Of a stretch of 64,000 nt of DNA, positions 9,198-17,341 are shown in pieces (positions within the stretch are counted from its first letter, which is position 1; the number at the start of each line of letters is the position of its first letter). The DNA comes from Chryseobacterium gallinarum. Its GTDB lineage: Bacteria; Bacteroidota; Bacteroidia; Flavobacteriales; Weeksellaceae. The stretch covers positions 806,001-870,000 of the forward strand of contig NZ_CP009928.1 of NCBI RefSeq assembly GCF_001021975.1. Reading direction: 5' to 3'. The position numbers and the translations under genes were made by a program. Below the pieces are notes generated by a model, which worked only from the letters and a program-made list of their open reading frames with translations, made no database searches and was not told the origin of the DNA.

Positions 9198-9869
9198 CTA
9201 AAGCAGGTCCGGACGTTTTTCCTTGGTAATTCTTACCGCTTCATCATGACGCCATTCTTCAATTTTTGCAAAATTCCCGCTTAATAAAACTTTAGGAACT
9301 TCCAATCCTTTGTAAACTTCGGGTCTGGTATAGATGGGAGGAGACAGCAGATCATCCTGGAAACTGTCTGTCAGCGCACTTTGTTCATCGTTTAAAACTC
9401 CGGGAAGCAAACGGATAACAGAGTCGGCCAATACACATGCTGCCAGTTCCCCGCCGGTAAGGACATAATCTCCGATAGAAATCTCTTTGGTAATATGGAG
9501 ATCCCTTACCCTCTGATCGATGCCTTTATAATGACCACACAGAAAAATCAGGTTGTTTTTAATAGAAAGGGTATTGGCTATTTTTTGGTTCAGCGTCACT
9601 CCATCAGGTGTCAGATAAATAATTTCATCATAGTCTCTCTGGGCTTTAAGTTCAGAAATGCATTTATCCAATGGCTCTACCATCATAACCATTCCGGCCC
9701 CGCCTCCATAAGGCTCATCATCTATCTGCCTGTGCTTGTTGATGGCCCAGTCTCTCAGGTGATGAAAATGTACTTCTGCCAGCCCTTTATCCATTGCTCT
9801 TCTTAGAATAGAAGTTTTGAACGGACTTTCCATCAATTCAGGAAGCACGCTTATTATATCAATTCTCAT
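9198..9869 (-). CDS. trmD: tRNA (guanine-N1-)-methyltransferase
   Basis: Methylates G37 of tRNAs using S-adenosylmethionine, preventing frameshifts. The start is ATG at 9869 ([13 protein letters not shown]); the upstream in-frame ATG would add 24 residues inside ndh that the family lacks. At 223 residues the size is normal. The trefoil-knot SAM site shows as [13 protein letters not shown] and [23 protein letters not shown] is another signature. The start codon overlaps the ndh stop as ATGA, so the two genes are translationally coupled. Confidence 0.96.
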   Translation of the reverse strand: MRIDIISVLPELMESPFKTSILRRAMDKGLAEVHFHHLRDWAINKHRQIDDEPYGGGAGMVMMVEPLDKCISELKAQRDYDEIIYLTPDGVTLNQKIANTLSIKNNLIFLCGHYKGIDQRVRDLHITKEISIGDYVLTGGELAACVLADSVIRLLPGVLNDEQSALTDSFQDDLLSPPIYTRPEVYKGLEVPKVLLSGNFAKIEEWRHDEAVRITKEKRPDLL

Positions 9870-11128
9870 TGTAATGTTCCGTTTTTCTTTGTAGGTATAA
9901 TAATTAATCGTAGGGAAGAATCTTTGTTGATATAACTCCACATCCAGTTGAAGAATATGGCCAATTTATTCCGAACGCTCAAAATTAACATTAAATGGAG
10001 AAACATCCAGAAATACCAGGCTAAAAATCCCTGAAATTTTATAAATGGCAAATCTACTACTGCTCTGTGCTTTCCTATTGTTGCCAGAGAACCCTTATCA
10101 TCATATTCATATTCTTTCCATTCTGCAGTGCGTTTTTTCAGCAGGTTTTTCCCCAGATTTTTCGCCTGATTAATAGCGACATTGGCAACCTGCGGATGGC
10201 CATGCGGATATTTAGGGGTTTCCATATAGGCAATATCACCAATGGCATATATATTATCGTATCCTTTTATTTTATTATACCGGTCTACTATATATCGGTT
10301 TTTAACCAATTTTTCCTCCGGGAAGCCGCCTACAACATTCCCTGTAACTCCGGCTGCCCAGATCACATTATTGGAAGGTATTGTCTGCCCGCTTTTCAAA
10401 TGAACTTTATCGCCATCATAATCGGTAACCACTTCCCCACTCAGAAAGGTTACCCCAAGATCTTTAAGGTATTTTTCAGATTTATCCTGTGCTTCAGTAC
10501 TCATTACGGCAAGTGGCTTATCGGTAGAGCTTACGAGAATAATTTTCAGCTGGTCAAAATTCATATAGGGATAATCTCTGGGAAGGATATCTTTCTTCAT
10601 TTCTGCAAAAGCACCTGCCAGTTCTACTCCGGTGGGTCCGCTCCCTACAATAACAATATTCCAGTTTCCATCATCGCTTCTGCTCTTTTCAAGGATCAGT
10701 TTTTCAAATGTCATCAAAACATGATTCCTGATACTGATGGCTTCCTGGGTATTTTTCATTCCAAATGCCTTTCCTTCGAGTTCTTTATTACCGAAAAAAT
10801 TAGTTTTACAGCCGGTTGCGATGATTAGTTTATCATAGGTAAATTCCGCTTCATCAGTAATCACTTTATTGTGTGCGGGATCAATTTCTTTCACCTCTGT
10901 CATCCGGAACTGTGTATTTCTGGATTGCTGGAAAATCTTTCTGAAAGGAAAAGAAATATTAGAAGGTTCTATCCTTCCTGAGGCTACCTGATAAAAAAGC
11001 GGCTGAAACATATGATGATTCATCCGGTCTAAAACAATTACTTTTTTATTCTTGTTATTTAATGTTTTTGCAAGCTGTAGCCCCGCAAATCCTCCTCCTA
11101 TAATGATGATTTTTTCGCGTGTTTCCAT
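9866..11128 (-). CDS. ndh: type II NADH dehydrogenase-like FAD oxidoreductase
   Basis: A single-subunit, non-proton-pumping NADH:quinone oxidoreductase at the inner membrane face. Start ATG at 11128 (METREK) is chosen because the upstream alternative, TTG at 11137, lies inside the -7 promoter box. Two Rossmann folds are visible: [13 protein letters not shown] near the N-terminus for FAD and [15 protein letters not shown] near residue 165 for [16 protein letters not shown] and YAIGDIAYM (FAD contact) are family hallmarks. A hydrophobic stretch near residue 370 ([17 protein letters not shown]) probably anchors it to the membrane. It overlaps trmD by four bases. About 420 residues, normal for NDH-2. 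Confidence 0.92.
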   Translation of the reverse strand: METREKIIIIGGGFAGLQLAKTLNNKNKKVIVLDRMNHHMFQPLFYQVASGRIEPSNISFPFRKIFQQSRNTQFRMTEVKEIDPAHNKVITDEAEFTYDKLIIATGCKTNFFGNKELEGKAFGMKNTQEAISIRNHVLMTFEKLILEKSRSDDGNWNIVIVGSGPTGVELAGAFAEMKKDILPRDYPYMNFDQLKIILVSSTDKPLAVMSTEAQDKSEKYLKDLGVTFLSGEVVTDYDGDKVHLKSGQTIPSNNVIWAAGVTGNVVGGFPEEKLVKNRYIVDRYNKIKGYDNIYAIGDIAYMETPKYPHGHPQVANVAINQAKNLGKNLLKKRTAEWKEYEYDDKGSLATIGKHRAVVDLPFIKFQGFLAWYFWMFLHLMLILSVRNKLAIFFNWMWSYINKDSSLRLIIIPTKKNGTLQ

Positions 11129-11134
11129 AGTACA

Positions 11135-11142
11135 CAAATTTA
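11135..11142 (-). promoter_or_regulatory. -7 box for ndh-trmD
   Basis: TAAATTTG on the minus strand, six bases before the ATG at 11128. It shows that the TTG at 11137 is part of the promoter rather than the start codon. Confidence 0.65.
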
Positions 11143-11176
11143 CTGATTTTATTTAGCATTTAGCAGTGAAAAAAGT

Positions 11177-11184
11177 TAGTTTTG
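11177..11184 (+). promoter_or_regulatory. -7 box for the GH25 gene
   Basis: TAGTTTTG fits TAnnTTTG and ends nine bases before ATG 11194. It is back to back with the ndh promoter in a 65-base divergent region. Confidence 0.55.
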
Positions 11185-11193
11185 CAAAACTTT

Positions 11194-12057
11194 ATGACAC
11201 CTAAAAAGTACACCAAAAAAACTGCCAAACAAATCCACAGGAAGAGACGGAAGAAGTATTTTTTCCGGAGATGGATGCTATTGGCGATATTAATAATTGC
11301 GTTAATAGGGACCGGATTTTATTTAAAACAATCTGTCAGCTATTATTATGCCTTATACTTTAATAAGTTTGTTCATAAAAAACTTCATAACAGTGAAAAG
11401 GAAGCTTCAAGGATTCAACGGATACTGGCAAGCAATCTTGATAAAACCTATGGCTTTGATGTTTCCCATTATCAGAATAAGGAAGATATCAAATGGGACA
11501 GTCTCAGCATCGGAAATAAAACGATACCGCTGGAATTTGTTGTAATGCGGGCTACTATGGGAAACCGTAGTGCTGACAAACATTTTGATGAATTCTGGGA
11601 AAAAGCCAAAAAACATGATCTTATCCGCGGAGCTTACCATTTTTACAGGGCCGATGAAGATCCTGTTATTCAGGCTAATAATTTTTTAGCTAATGTAAAA
11701 CTGGAAAGTGGAGATCTTCCTCCTATTTTAGATATTGAAAAAATTCCTAAACGCAAAACCAACAAAAAGCTTATTGAAGATTTAAAAATATGGTGTAAAA
11801 TCGTGGAGGAAACTTATGGTGAAAAGCCTATTATTTATACTTATTATCATTATTATAAAGATTTCCTGAAAGGTGAATTTGACGGTTATCCGCTTTGGCT
11901 CGCCAATTACAATGATGTTCCGTCACCATCTCCGGATGACCAGTGGGATTTCTGGCAGTTTACAGAAAATGGGATTGTTCACGGAATTAATACTAAAGTA
12001 GATCTTGATATTTACAATGGTAATTCCTGGTCTCTGAAAAGGTTGACGTTGGATTAA
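11194..12057 (+). CDS. glycoside hydrolase family 25 lysozyme
   Basis: A membrane-anchored muramidase-like protein that would cleave peptidoglycan between MurNAc and GlcNAc. ATG 11194 (MTPKKYTKK) is preferred to TTG 11182, which falls in the -7 box. Residues about 1-25 are strongly basic, followed by one transmembrane helix (MLLAILIIALIGTGFYL). The catalytic barrel runs from GFDVSHYQNKEDIKWD (about 88) to VDLDIYNG. ILDIEKI carries the conserved D-x-E acid pair, and GAYHFYRADED and DFWQFTENG are further GH25 blocks. Likely periplasmic with a cytoplasmic N-terminus. Role may be cell-wall turnover or defence. Confidence 0.9.
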   Translation: MTPKKYTKKTAKQIHRKRRKKYFFRRWMLLAILIIALIGTGFYLKQSVSYYYALYFNKFVHKKLHNSEKEASRIQRILASNLDKTYGFDVSHYQNKEDIKWDSLSIGNKTIPLEFVVMRATMGNRSADKHFDEFWEKAKKHDLIRGAYHFYRADEDPVIQANNFLANVKLESGDLPPILDIEKIPKRKTNKKLIEDLKIWCKIVEETYGEKPIIYTYYHYYKDFLKGEFDGYPLWLANYNDVPSPSPDDQWDFWQFTENGIVHGINTKVDLDIYNGNSWSLKRLTLD

Positions 12058-12130
12058 TAGCAGGAAGGTTTCTAAGCTCCCGATAGTAATTATAAGTTTA
12101 TTTTAATGATTATTAGTGATTTAAAAAAAA

Positions 12131-12167
12131 TGCTTCTTTTAATTCAAAGTTGAAATTAAAAGAAGCA
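12131..12167 (-). terminator. terminator of the hydrolase gene
   Basis: A 14-bp perfect stem TGCTTCTTTTAATT / AATTAAAAGAAGCA with a 9-base loop. Read leftward it is followed by eight T. Confidence 0.85.
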
Positions 12168-12193
12168 ATCTATAACTTCGAGCCTCTATCTTC

Positions 12194-13849
12194 CTATTTA
12201 CTCTTTTCAAGAAAACTCAGTATATCGGCATTAAGTTGATCTGGTTTTTCATAAGGAACCATGTGAGTAGTATCATTATAAATTTTCTTTTCAGCATTGG
12301 GAATTTGCTGGGAAATAAATTCTGTATGATCCGGCTTGATAACATCCCTGTCTCCCGCAATAACCAAAACCGGACTTTTTATTTTATTTAGATCATTTTT
12401 ACTGATATTAGGCTCCGTAAGCATGATCTTTAAAAGCCTGCGTTCTCCCAAAGTTTCTTTAGCTGCTATGTCATTCAGCTGTTTCATCTGATTGGTAAAA
12501 CGTTCAATAAGTTTATCTTCCACTCCTTCAGGAAAAGCGTTCGCCCCGATGGTTATCAATTTATTAAGACGATCAGGATATTTCAGTGCAAATTCAAGTC
12601 CTGTATTTCCACCATCACTCCATCCCACAATATTAATTTTATCAAGCTTCAGGTTGTCTGCTAATGCTTTTACATCATCTGCAAATAATTTATAGGTAAA
12701 ATCTTTTTTGGAGGTATCTTTGCTTCTCCCCTGCCCCCTTGTATCTACCGCAATAACCTTATACTGCTTAGATAAAACTGGAATTTGCTTGTAAAAATCT
12801 TTGATACTGCCTGAATTTCCGTGAAGTAATACTAAAGGTTTACCTTCTCCATATACTTCATAATAAAGATCAGTATCTTTCAGCTTTAAATATTTTCCGG
12901 CAGAGTCATTTTTACCATATATAGACTGATTGGCTTCCTCTATGTTCTTTGAATTATCGGTTATCCAACTCTGAGAGATATCATCATCTGCATACACACC
13001 AGCATCTTGTATATCTTTTCCGCTTTTATCCACTTTCACATCAATATTAATGGCAGGTGCTGCAATGGACATTTTTTTCCAGTCTCCATAGAATTCTCTG
13101 ATAAATCCCGTTTTAAACAATGCTGCACTGATTTTAATGCTCCCGTTAAATGCTTTTAAAAATTGAATGCCAACAAAAAACTTTCCCTTCACCCAAATAT
13201 TATAGTCATTAACATCAAGCCTATAAGTTCCGTCTTTAATCATATCTTCAGTAAGCTCTACTGTAATTTCTTCATTCAGAATATTTTTATCAGGGTAACC
13301 ATCCTTTTCACTGTAAATACTGTACCGCATAAGAACCGGTTCTGTGGAAATATATCGGGCGATATTCAGATTAATATTCTTGATTTTGGATCTTTTCTTA
13401 GTGTTAAACTCCAAAGCTGTTTCACCAAGAAAACGTGCTTTATCTCCCGCCGGATTAACGAAATATAAGACACTTTTGCTTTTTGTTGTTACCCCCCAAT
13501 TTTTATCAACCAGTTTTTTAGGCTTAATAGCAATTTCTTTGATTGTTTTAGTTTTTTCATTTAAGAATACCTTCTGCTGATCGTGCTTTTTGAAATCCTG
13601 TATAGCTTCTTCATACAGCTCATATCCCGGAACCTCTATTTTTACTTTCTGCTGTGGATTCAGGCCGGTAAGATCTATTGCGAAGTTCCCTTTCCCATCA
13701 GAGATGGTTCCGTTGGTTTCCTTTTCCACTCCAATCTTTACATATGGAACGGGCTGATTTTCATTTTTGGAAATAATGGTTCCTGAAATCACCTGTGCAT
13801 TGAAAGCTGAAACTGTAAGAATAAGGAATAAAACGCTGAGTTTTTTCAT
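12194..13849 (-). CDS. CarboxypepD-like domain fused to an alpha/beta hydrolase
   Basis: An exported 551-residue, multi-domain protein. The start is ATG 13849 (MKKLSVLF) because the longer start lies in the -7 box. A signal peptide ends near AFNAQ. Residues about 20-100 are a carboxypeptidase-regulatory-like/CNA-B beta domain (ISGTIISKNENQPVPYVKIG). About 110-290 is an uncharacterised domain of the kind often fused to this region in Bacteroidota. From about 320 there is an alpha/beta hydrolase: LVLLHGNSGS (oxyanion), IAVDTRGQGRS, NIVGWSDGG with nucleophile Ser, VIAGDRDVIKPDH (acid) and DTTHMVPYEKP (His). The triad looks complete. Probably a periplasmic or outer-membrane esterase/peptidase-type enzyme; substrate unknown. 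Confidence 0.82.
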   Translation of the reverse strand: MKKLSVLFLILTVSAFNAQVISGTIISKNENQPVPYVKIGVEKETNGTISDGKGNFAIDLTGLNPQQKVKIEVPGYELYEEAIQDFKKHDQQKVFLNEKTKTIKEIAIKPKKLVDKNWGVTTKSKSVLYFVNPAGDKARFLGETALEFNTKKRSKIKNINLNIARYISTEPVLMRYSIYSEKDGYPDKNILNEEITVELTEDMIKDGTYRLDVNDYNIWVKGKFFVGIQFLKAFNGSIKISAALFKTGFIREFYGDWKKMSIAAPAINIDVKVDKSGKDIQDAGVYADDDISQSWITDNSKNIEEANQSIYGKNDSAGKYLKLKDTDLYYEVYGEGKPLVLLHGNSGSIKDFYKQIPVLSKQYKVIAVDTRGQGRSKDTSKKDFTYKLFADDVKALADNLKLDKINIVGWSDGGNTGLEFALKYPDRLNKLITIGANAFPEGVEDKLIERFTNQMKQLNDIAAKETLGERRLLKIMLTEPNISKNDLNKIKSPVLVIAGDRDVIKPDHTEFISQQIPNAEKKIYNDTTHMVPYEKPDQLNADILSFLEKSK

Positions 13850-13864
13850 GGTAAAAGTTTGATG

Positions 13865-13872
13865 CAAACTTA
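13865..13872 (-). promoter_or_regulatory. -7 box for the hydrolase gene
   Basis: TAAGTTTG on the minus strand with an upstream TTG about 16 bases away, 15 bases before ATG 13849. Confidence 0.6.
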
Positions 13873-14041
13873 TCTACTTTATCACTATCAACATTCATAA
13901 GGTATTATTAAATTTAATGGCTCTTTAGTTAAATTTATACTAAAAAATTAAGTTCCAGTCTATGAGTCCTAAAAATCTTAACATTATCCTCTTTTTTAAG
14001 AAATCATAAATATTCATTTTTATAAAGCACGTTCCGGGAAA

Positions 14042-14068
14042 TTGTATGGTTACATTTTCGTACTTTTG
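14042..14068 (+). promoter_or_regulatory. promoter for the ABC-F gene
   Basis: TTG at 14042-14044, a 16-base spacer and TACTTTTG at 14061-14068 match the Bacteroidota promoter consensus. The 5' leader would be about 30 bases. Confidence 0.6.
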
Positions 14069-14105
14069 CCGCTCAATTCAATTCAAAACAAACCATTAAA
14101 TTCTA

Positions 14106-16001
14106 ATGAATTACGTTTCTGCTGAAAACCTTACCAAGTCTTATGGTATAAAAGTGTTGTTCGAAAACATTTCTTTTCACATCAATGAAGGAGACAAAAT
14201 AGCTATTGTCGCCAAAAACGGAAGTGGAAAATCTACGCTTCTGAAAATACTAATGGGAAAAGAAATTGCTGATAGTGGCAGTGTAGTCATTAATAAGGAT
14301 ATCCAGGTGGTTTTATTTGACCAGGAGATTGATTATGACCCCAACCTCAGTGTTGAGGAATTTATGATGACCCTGGATTCTGCACCGATTCTTGCCTTGA
14401 AGAATTACCATCAGTCACTACATTCCACTGATCATAATTTCATTGAAAAAGCATTAGCCGATATGGAAGTGCACAAAGCATGGGATCTGGAAAATGAAAT
14501 GAAACAAATCCTTTCCCAGCTTAAAATTACCGATCTTGACGCTAAAATGGGAACCCTGTCCGGAGGTCAGATCAAGCGTGTAGCGTTGGCAAAGCTTTTA
14601 ACAGAAACCAGAGCAGAACACAGACATACTTTACTGATTATGGATGAGCCTACCAACCACCTGGACGTGGACATGGTAGAATGGCTTGAAAACTATCTGA
14701 ATAAAGCAAAAATAACCCTGTTGCTTGTTACCCACGACCGGTATTTCCTGGACAGTGTGTGCGACATTATCTGGGAGATGGAAGACGGAGCTCTTTATAC
14801 CCATAACGGCTCCTATGCCACCTATCTTGAAAATAAGATGATCCGTGAGGAAAACCTGAATGCCACCATTGATAAAGCAAACAACCTTTACAGGAAAGAA
14901 CTTGAATGGATGCGAAGACAGCCCAAAGCAAGAACTACAAAATCCAAAAGCAGAATTGATGCTTTTTATGAAACGGAGAAAGTAGCCAAGACCGACACCA
15001 GAAAAGACGGACTTGAACTGGACTTTGAAATGAAGCGCCTGGGCAATAAAATTCTTGAACTGAAACATATTGACAAAAGTTTTGGTAATAAAGTTTTACT
15101 AAAAGATTTCAGCTACCAGTTCCAGCGGGGTGAGAAAGTAGGGATTGTCGGGAAAAACGGAGCTGGAAAGTCTACCCTTCTGAATATCATCCAGGGATTT
15201 GAAAAAGCCGATCGTGGTGAAATAGAAACAGGAGAAACCATTTCTTTCGGTTATTTCTCTCAAAAAGGTCTTACCTATAAAGAAGATGAGCGTGTTATAG
15301 ATTTTATTAAGGAAATTGCAGAGTTTTATCCTTTGGCCAATGGAAAAAGCCTGTCTGCATCGCAGTTTTTAAGGTTATTCTTATTCGATGATCAGACGCA
15401 GTATTCTCCCATATCAAAACTCTCAGGTGGTGAAAAAAGAAGACTTCATCTGATGTATATTTTATACCAGAATCCTAATTTCCTGATTTTTGATGAGCCT
15501 ACCAATGATCTCGATCTTCCCACTTTAACGGTTCTCGAGAACTTTTTGCAACAATTCCAGGGATCTTTAATTATTGTTTCCCACGACCGATATTTTATGG
15601 ATAGAATCGTGGACCATGTTCTGGCTTTTGAAGGCGATGGAAAAATAAGGGATTTTGTAGGAAACTTCTCCGAATACCGTGAAGCTAAAAGCCGCGAAGA
15701 AGCTCTGGAAAAAAATACAGCCATAAAACCTGAGCCTGCAAAAGAAACGATGGCTGCTACAGAAAATACACCATCATCCAATTCTCAAAAAAGAAAACTG
15801 ACATTCAAAGAACAAAGAGAACTGGAAACTATAGAAAAAGAAATGCCGGAGCTGGAAGAGCAACGTGCAAAGATCCTGGAATTACTCAATAATGAAGCAG
15901 ATTATGAAAAAATAGCCAGGCTTTCAGCGGAATTGGAGGCCGTTTCCGAAAAACTGGAAAATCATGAAATGAGATGGCTTGAGCTTCAGGAAATCATGTA
16001 A
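14106..16001 (+). CDS. ABC-F family ATPase (Uup/EttA-type)
   Basis: A soluble protein with two ATP-binding cassettes and no membrane domain; ABC-F proteins bind ribosomes or, for Uup, act in DNA/ribosome maintenance. Cassette 1 has Walker A AKNGSGKSTLL (about residue 36), signature LSGGQIKRVALAK and Walker B LLIMDEPTNHLD. Cassette 2 has GKNGAGKSTLL (about 350), LSGGEKRRLHL and FLIFDEPTNDLD. The linker between them is charged and helical. A C-terminal coiled coil (from about residue 560: LTFKEQRELETIEKEMPELE) is the Uup-type DNA-binding tail. With 631 residues it matches Uup in length. No resistance-type features were recognised. Confidence 0.92.
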   Translation: MNYVSAENLTKSYGIKVLFENISFHINEGDKIAIVAKNGSGKSTLLKILMGKEIADSGSVVINKDIQVVLFDQEIDYDPNLSVEEFMMTLDSAPILALKNYHQSLHSTDHNFIEKALADMEVHKAWDLENEMKQILSQLKITDLDAKMGTLSGGQIKRVALAKLLTETRAEHRHTLLIMDEPTNHLDVDMVEWLENYLNKAKITLLLVTHDRYFLDSVCDIIWEMEDGALYTHNGSYATYLENKMIREENLNATIDKANNLYRKELEWMRRQPKARTTKSKSRIDAFYETEKVAKTDTRKDGLELDFEMKRLGNKILELKHIDKSFGNKVLLKDFSYQFQRGEKVGIVGKNGAGKSTLLNIIQGFEKADRGEIETGETISFGYFSQKGLTYKEDERVIDFIKEIAEFYPLANGKSLSASQFLRLFLFDDQTQYSPISKLSGGEKRRLHLMYILYQNPNFLIFDEPTNDLDLPTLTVLENFLQQFQGSLIIVSHDRYFMDRIVDHVLAFEGDGKIRDFVGNFSEYREAKSREEALEKNTAIKPEPAKETMAATENTPSSNSQKRKLTFKEQRELETIEKEMPELEEQRAKILELLNNEADYEKIARLSAELEAVSEKLENHEMRWLELQEIM

Positions 16002-16004
16002 AAA

Positions 16005-16101
16005 TGAGTGATGAATGAGACTTGGGGCTTTAGGATAAAGGGCAGAAAGTGTACTTCTGCCACCATTAAGCTTCAACCTTCCTTAGCTCATTCATAACTC
16101 A
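16005..16101. repeat. nested inverted repeat after the ABC-F gene
   Basis: Outer arms TGAGTGATGAATGAG (16005-16019) and CTCATTCATAACTCA (16087-16101) pair with one mismatch. Inside is a hairpin GGCAGAA / TTCTGCC (16041-16061). It fills the space between two convergent genes and could be a terminator or a dispersed repeat. Confidence 0.6.
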
Positions 16102-16109
16102 CTATAATT

Positions 16110-17165
16110 TTATAACGATACTATCTTTCCTTCTTGGGCACTTTTCAATGAAGCATCGATGATTTTCATGTTCAGGATAATTTCATTTCCCGGAGAAGGT
16201 AAGGTGTGTCCGAAAACAATATGTTCATAGATTTGCTGATAGTAGTGCATATAATTACCCGCGTCACTGAAAGTCAGAATTCTTTCCGTTTCGGAGTTTT
16301 CATTTAAAAAGTTCAGAATGCCATCAGCTTCTTTTAGGGGTAGCATCCACTCTTTACCGTATACCGGAATAGCACCTGCTACCAGTTCACTTTCCTGATT
16401 ATCGGTTCTTTCCTGTAAAAAGCTCCCCCTGTCTCCATGGATTTTATAAGCATAATGGTCTTCTTTGGTAAAAACTGAAGACTTCAGTCTTACCCTCAGG
16501 TTGTTTTTGTAGAACAGTAAAATCTCAAAATAATCATTCGCAAATTCTTCACCTTTCATAGAGAATACATCTGCAAAAAGCTTCTCAGGGAAGCCGAAAT
16601 ATTGTACCGCCTGATCCACAAGATGGGCGCCAAGATCGTGAAGTGAACCTGATCCGGACTGATCCGGACTTTCTTTATGTTGTTTTCCACTAGGGGCAGT
16701 CCTGAACCTGTCAAAACGTATTTCCGCTTCTTTAATAATCCCCAGTTTTTTTTCAGCTAAAACCTTTTGAACCTGTAAAAAATCTCTGTCGAATCTTCTG
16801 TTTTGATATACACTTAAAAACAGTCCTTTTTCTTCTGCAAGGCTAACCAGTTCTTCAGCTTCTGCAACGTTCACCGTGAATGGCTTTTCAACAATAATAT
16901 TTTTCCCAGCCTCCAAAGCTTTCCTGGCATATTCATAATGCGTTTGAACCGGAGTATTGATGATCACCAGTTCTATATCTGCATTTTGAAGCATTTCTTC
17001 TACAGAGCGATATATCGTTGCTTCAGGATATTTTTCTTTAGATTCCTCCTTGCTTCGCTCTACTATTCCTGAAATAGAAAATCCGGGGTGTTCTTTTAAA
17101 AATGGCGCATGAAACACTTTTCCGCTCATTCCAAAAGCACACAATCCTGCTCTTACCAATTGCAT
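16110..17165 (-). CDS. Gfo/Idh/MocA family oxidoreductase
   Basis: An NAD(P)-dependent sugar/inositol-type dehydrogenase of 351 residues. The start is ATG 17165 (MQLVRAGLCAFG); the longer TTG start lies within a TATATTTG promoter box. The N-terminal Rossmann domain reads GLCAFGMSGKVFHAPFL, with IELVIINTPVQTHYEYARKAL and the family hallmark EKPFTVNVAEAEEL (catalytic-type Lys near 95). The C-terminal sheet domain includes GSGSLHDLGAHLVDQAVQYFG, with the conserved D-x-x-x-H pair. Substrate cannot be read from sequence. Monocistronic. Confidence 0.9.
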   Translation of the reverse strand: MQLVRAGLCAFGMSGKVFHAPFLKEHPGFSISGIVERSKEESKEKYPEATIYRSVEEMLQNADIELVIINTPVQTHYEYARKALEAGKNIIVEKPFTVNVAEAEELVSLAEEKGLFLSVYQNRRFDRDFLQVQKVLAEKKLGIIKEAEIRFDRFRTAPSGKQHKESPDQSGSGSLHDLGAHLVDQAVQYFGFPEKLFADVFSMKGEEFANDYFEILLFYKNNLRVRLKSSVFTKEDHYAYKIHGDRGSFLQERTDNQESELVAGAIPVYGKEWMLPLKEADGILNFLNENSETERILTFSDAGNYMHYYQQIYEHIVFGHTLPSPGNEIILNMKIIDASLKSAQEGKIVSL

Positions 17166-17180
17166 AATCTTAATTTTTAA

Positions 17181-17188
17181 CAAATATA
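17181..17188 (-). promoter_or_regulatory. -7 box for the Gfo/Idh/MocA gene
   Basis: TATATTTG on the minus strand, 15 bases before ATG 17165. Confidence 0.5.
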
Positions 17189-17299
17189 TTCATAAAAACC
17201 GGATAATAGTCTGTCTGGATTCCATAGAAATAATATTTACCCATCCTGAAAGCATGACAAAAATCATGAAATTATTTTTATCTATTCTAAACAAATACT

Positions 17300-17307
17300 T
17301 ACATTTG
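17300..17307 (+). promoter_or_regulatory. -7 box for the siderophore receptor gene
   Basis: TACATTTG, 34 bases before ATG 17342. No clear Fur-type palindrome was recognised beside it. Confidence 0.55.
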
Positions 17308-17341
17308 CGCGTTATTTAAAACTGTTCTACATAAAAATAAA

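Noticed and set aside
10067..10828. A 253-codon frame on the plus strand opposite ndh
   Set aside because: It is a full antisense shadow of the well-supported ndh gene; its protein is Ile/Phe/Cys-rich without a family.
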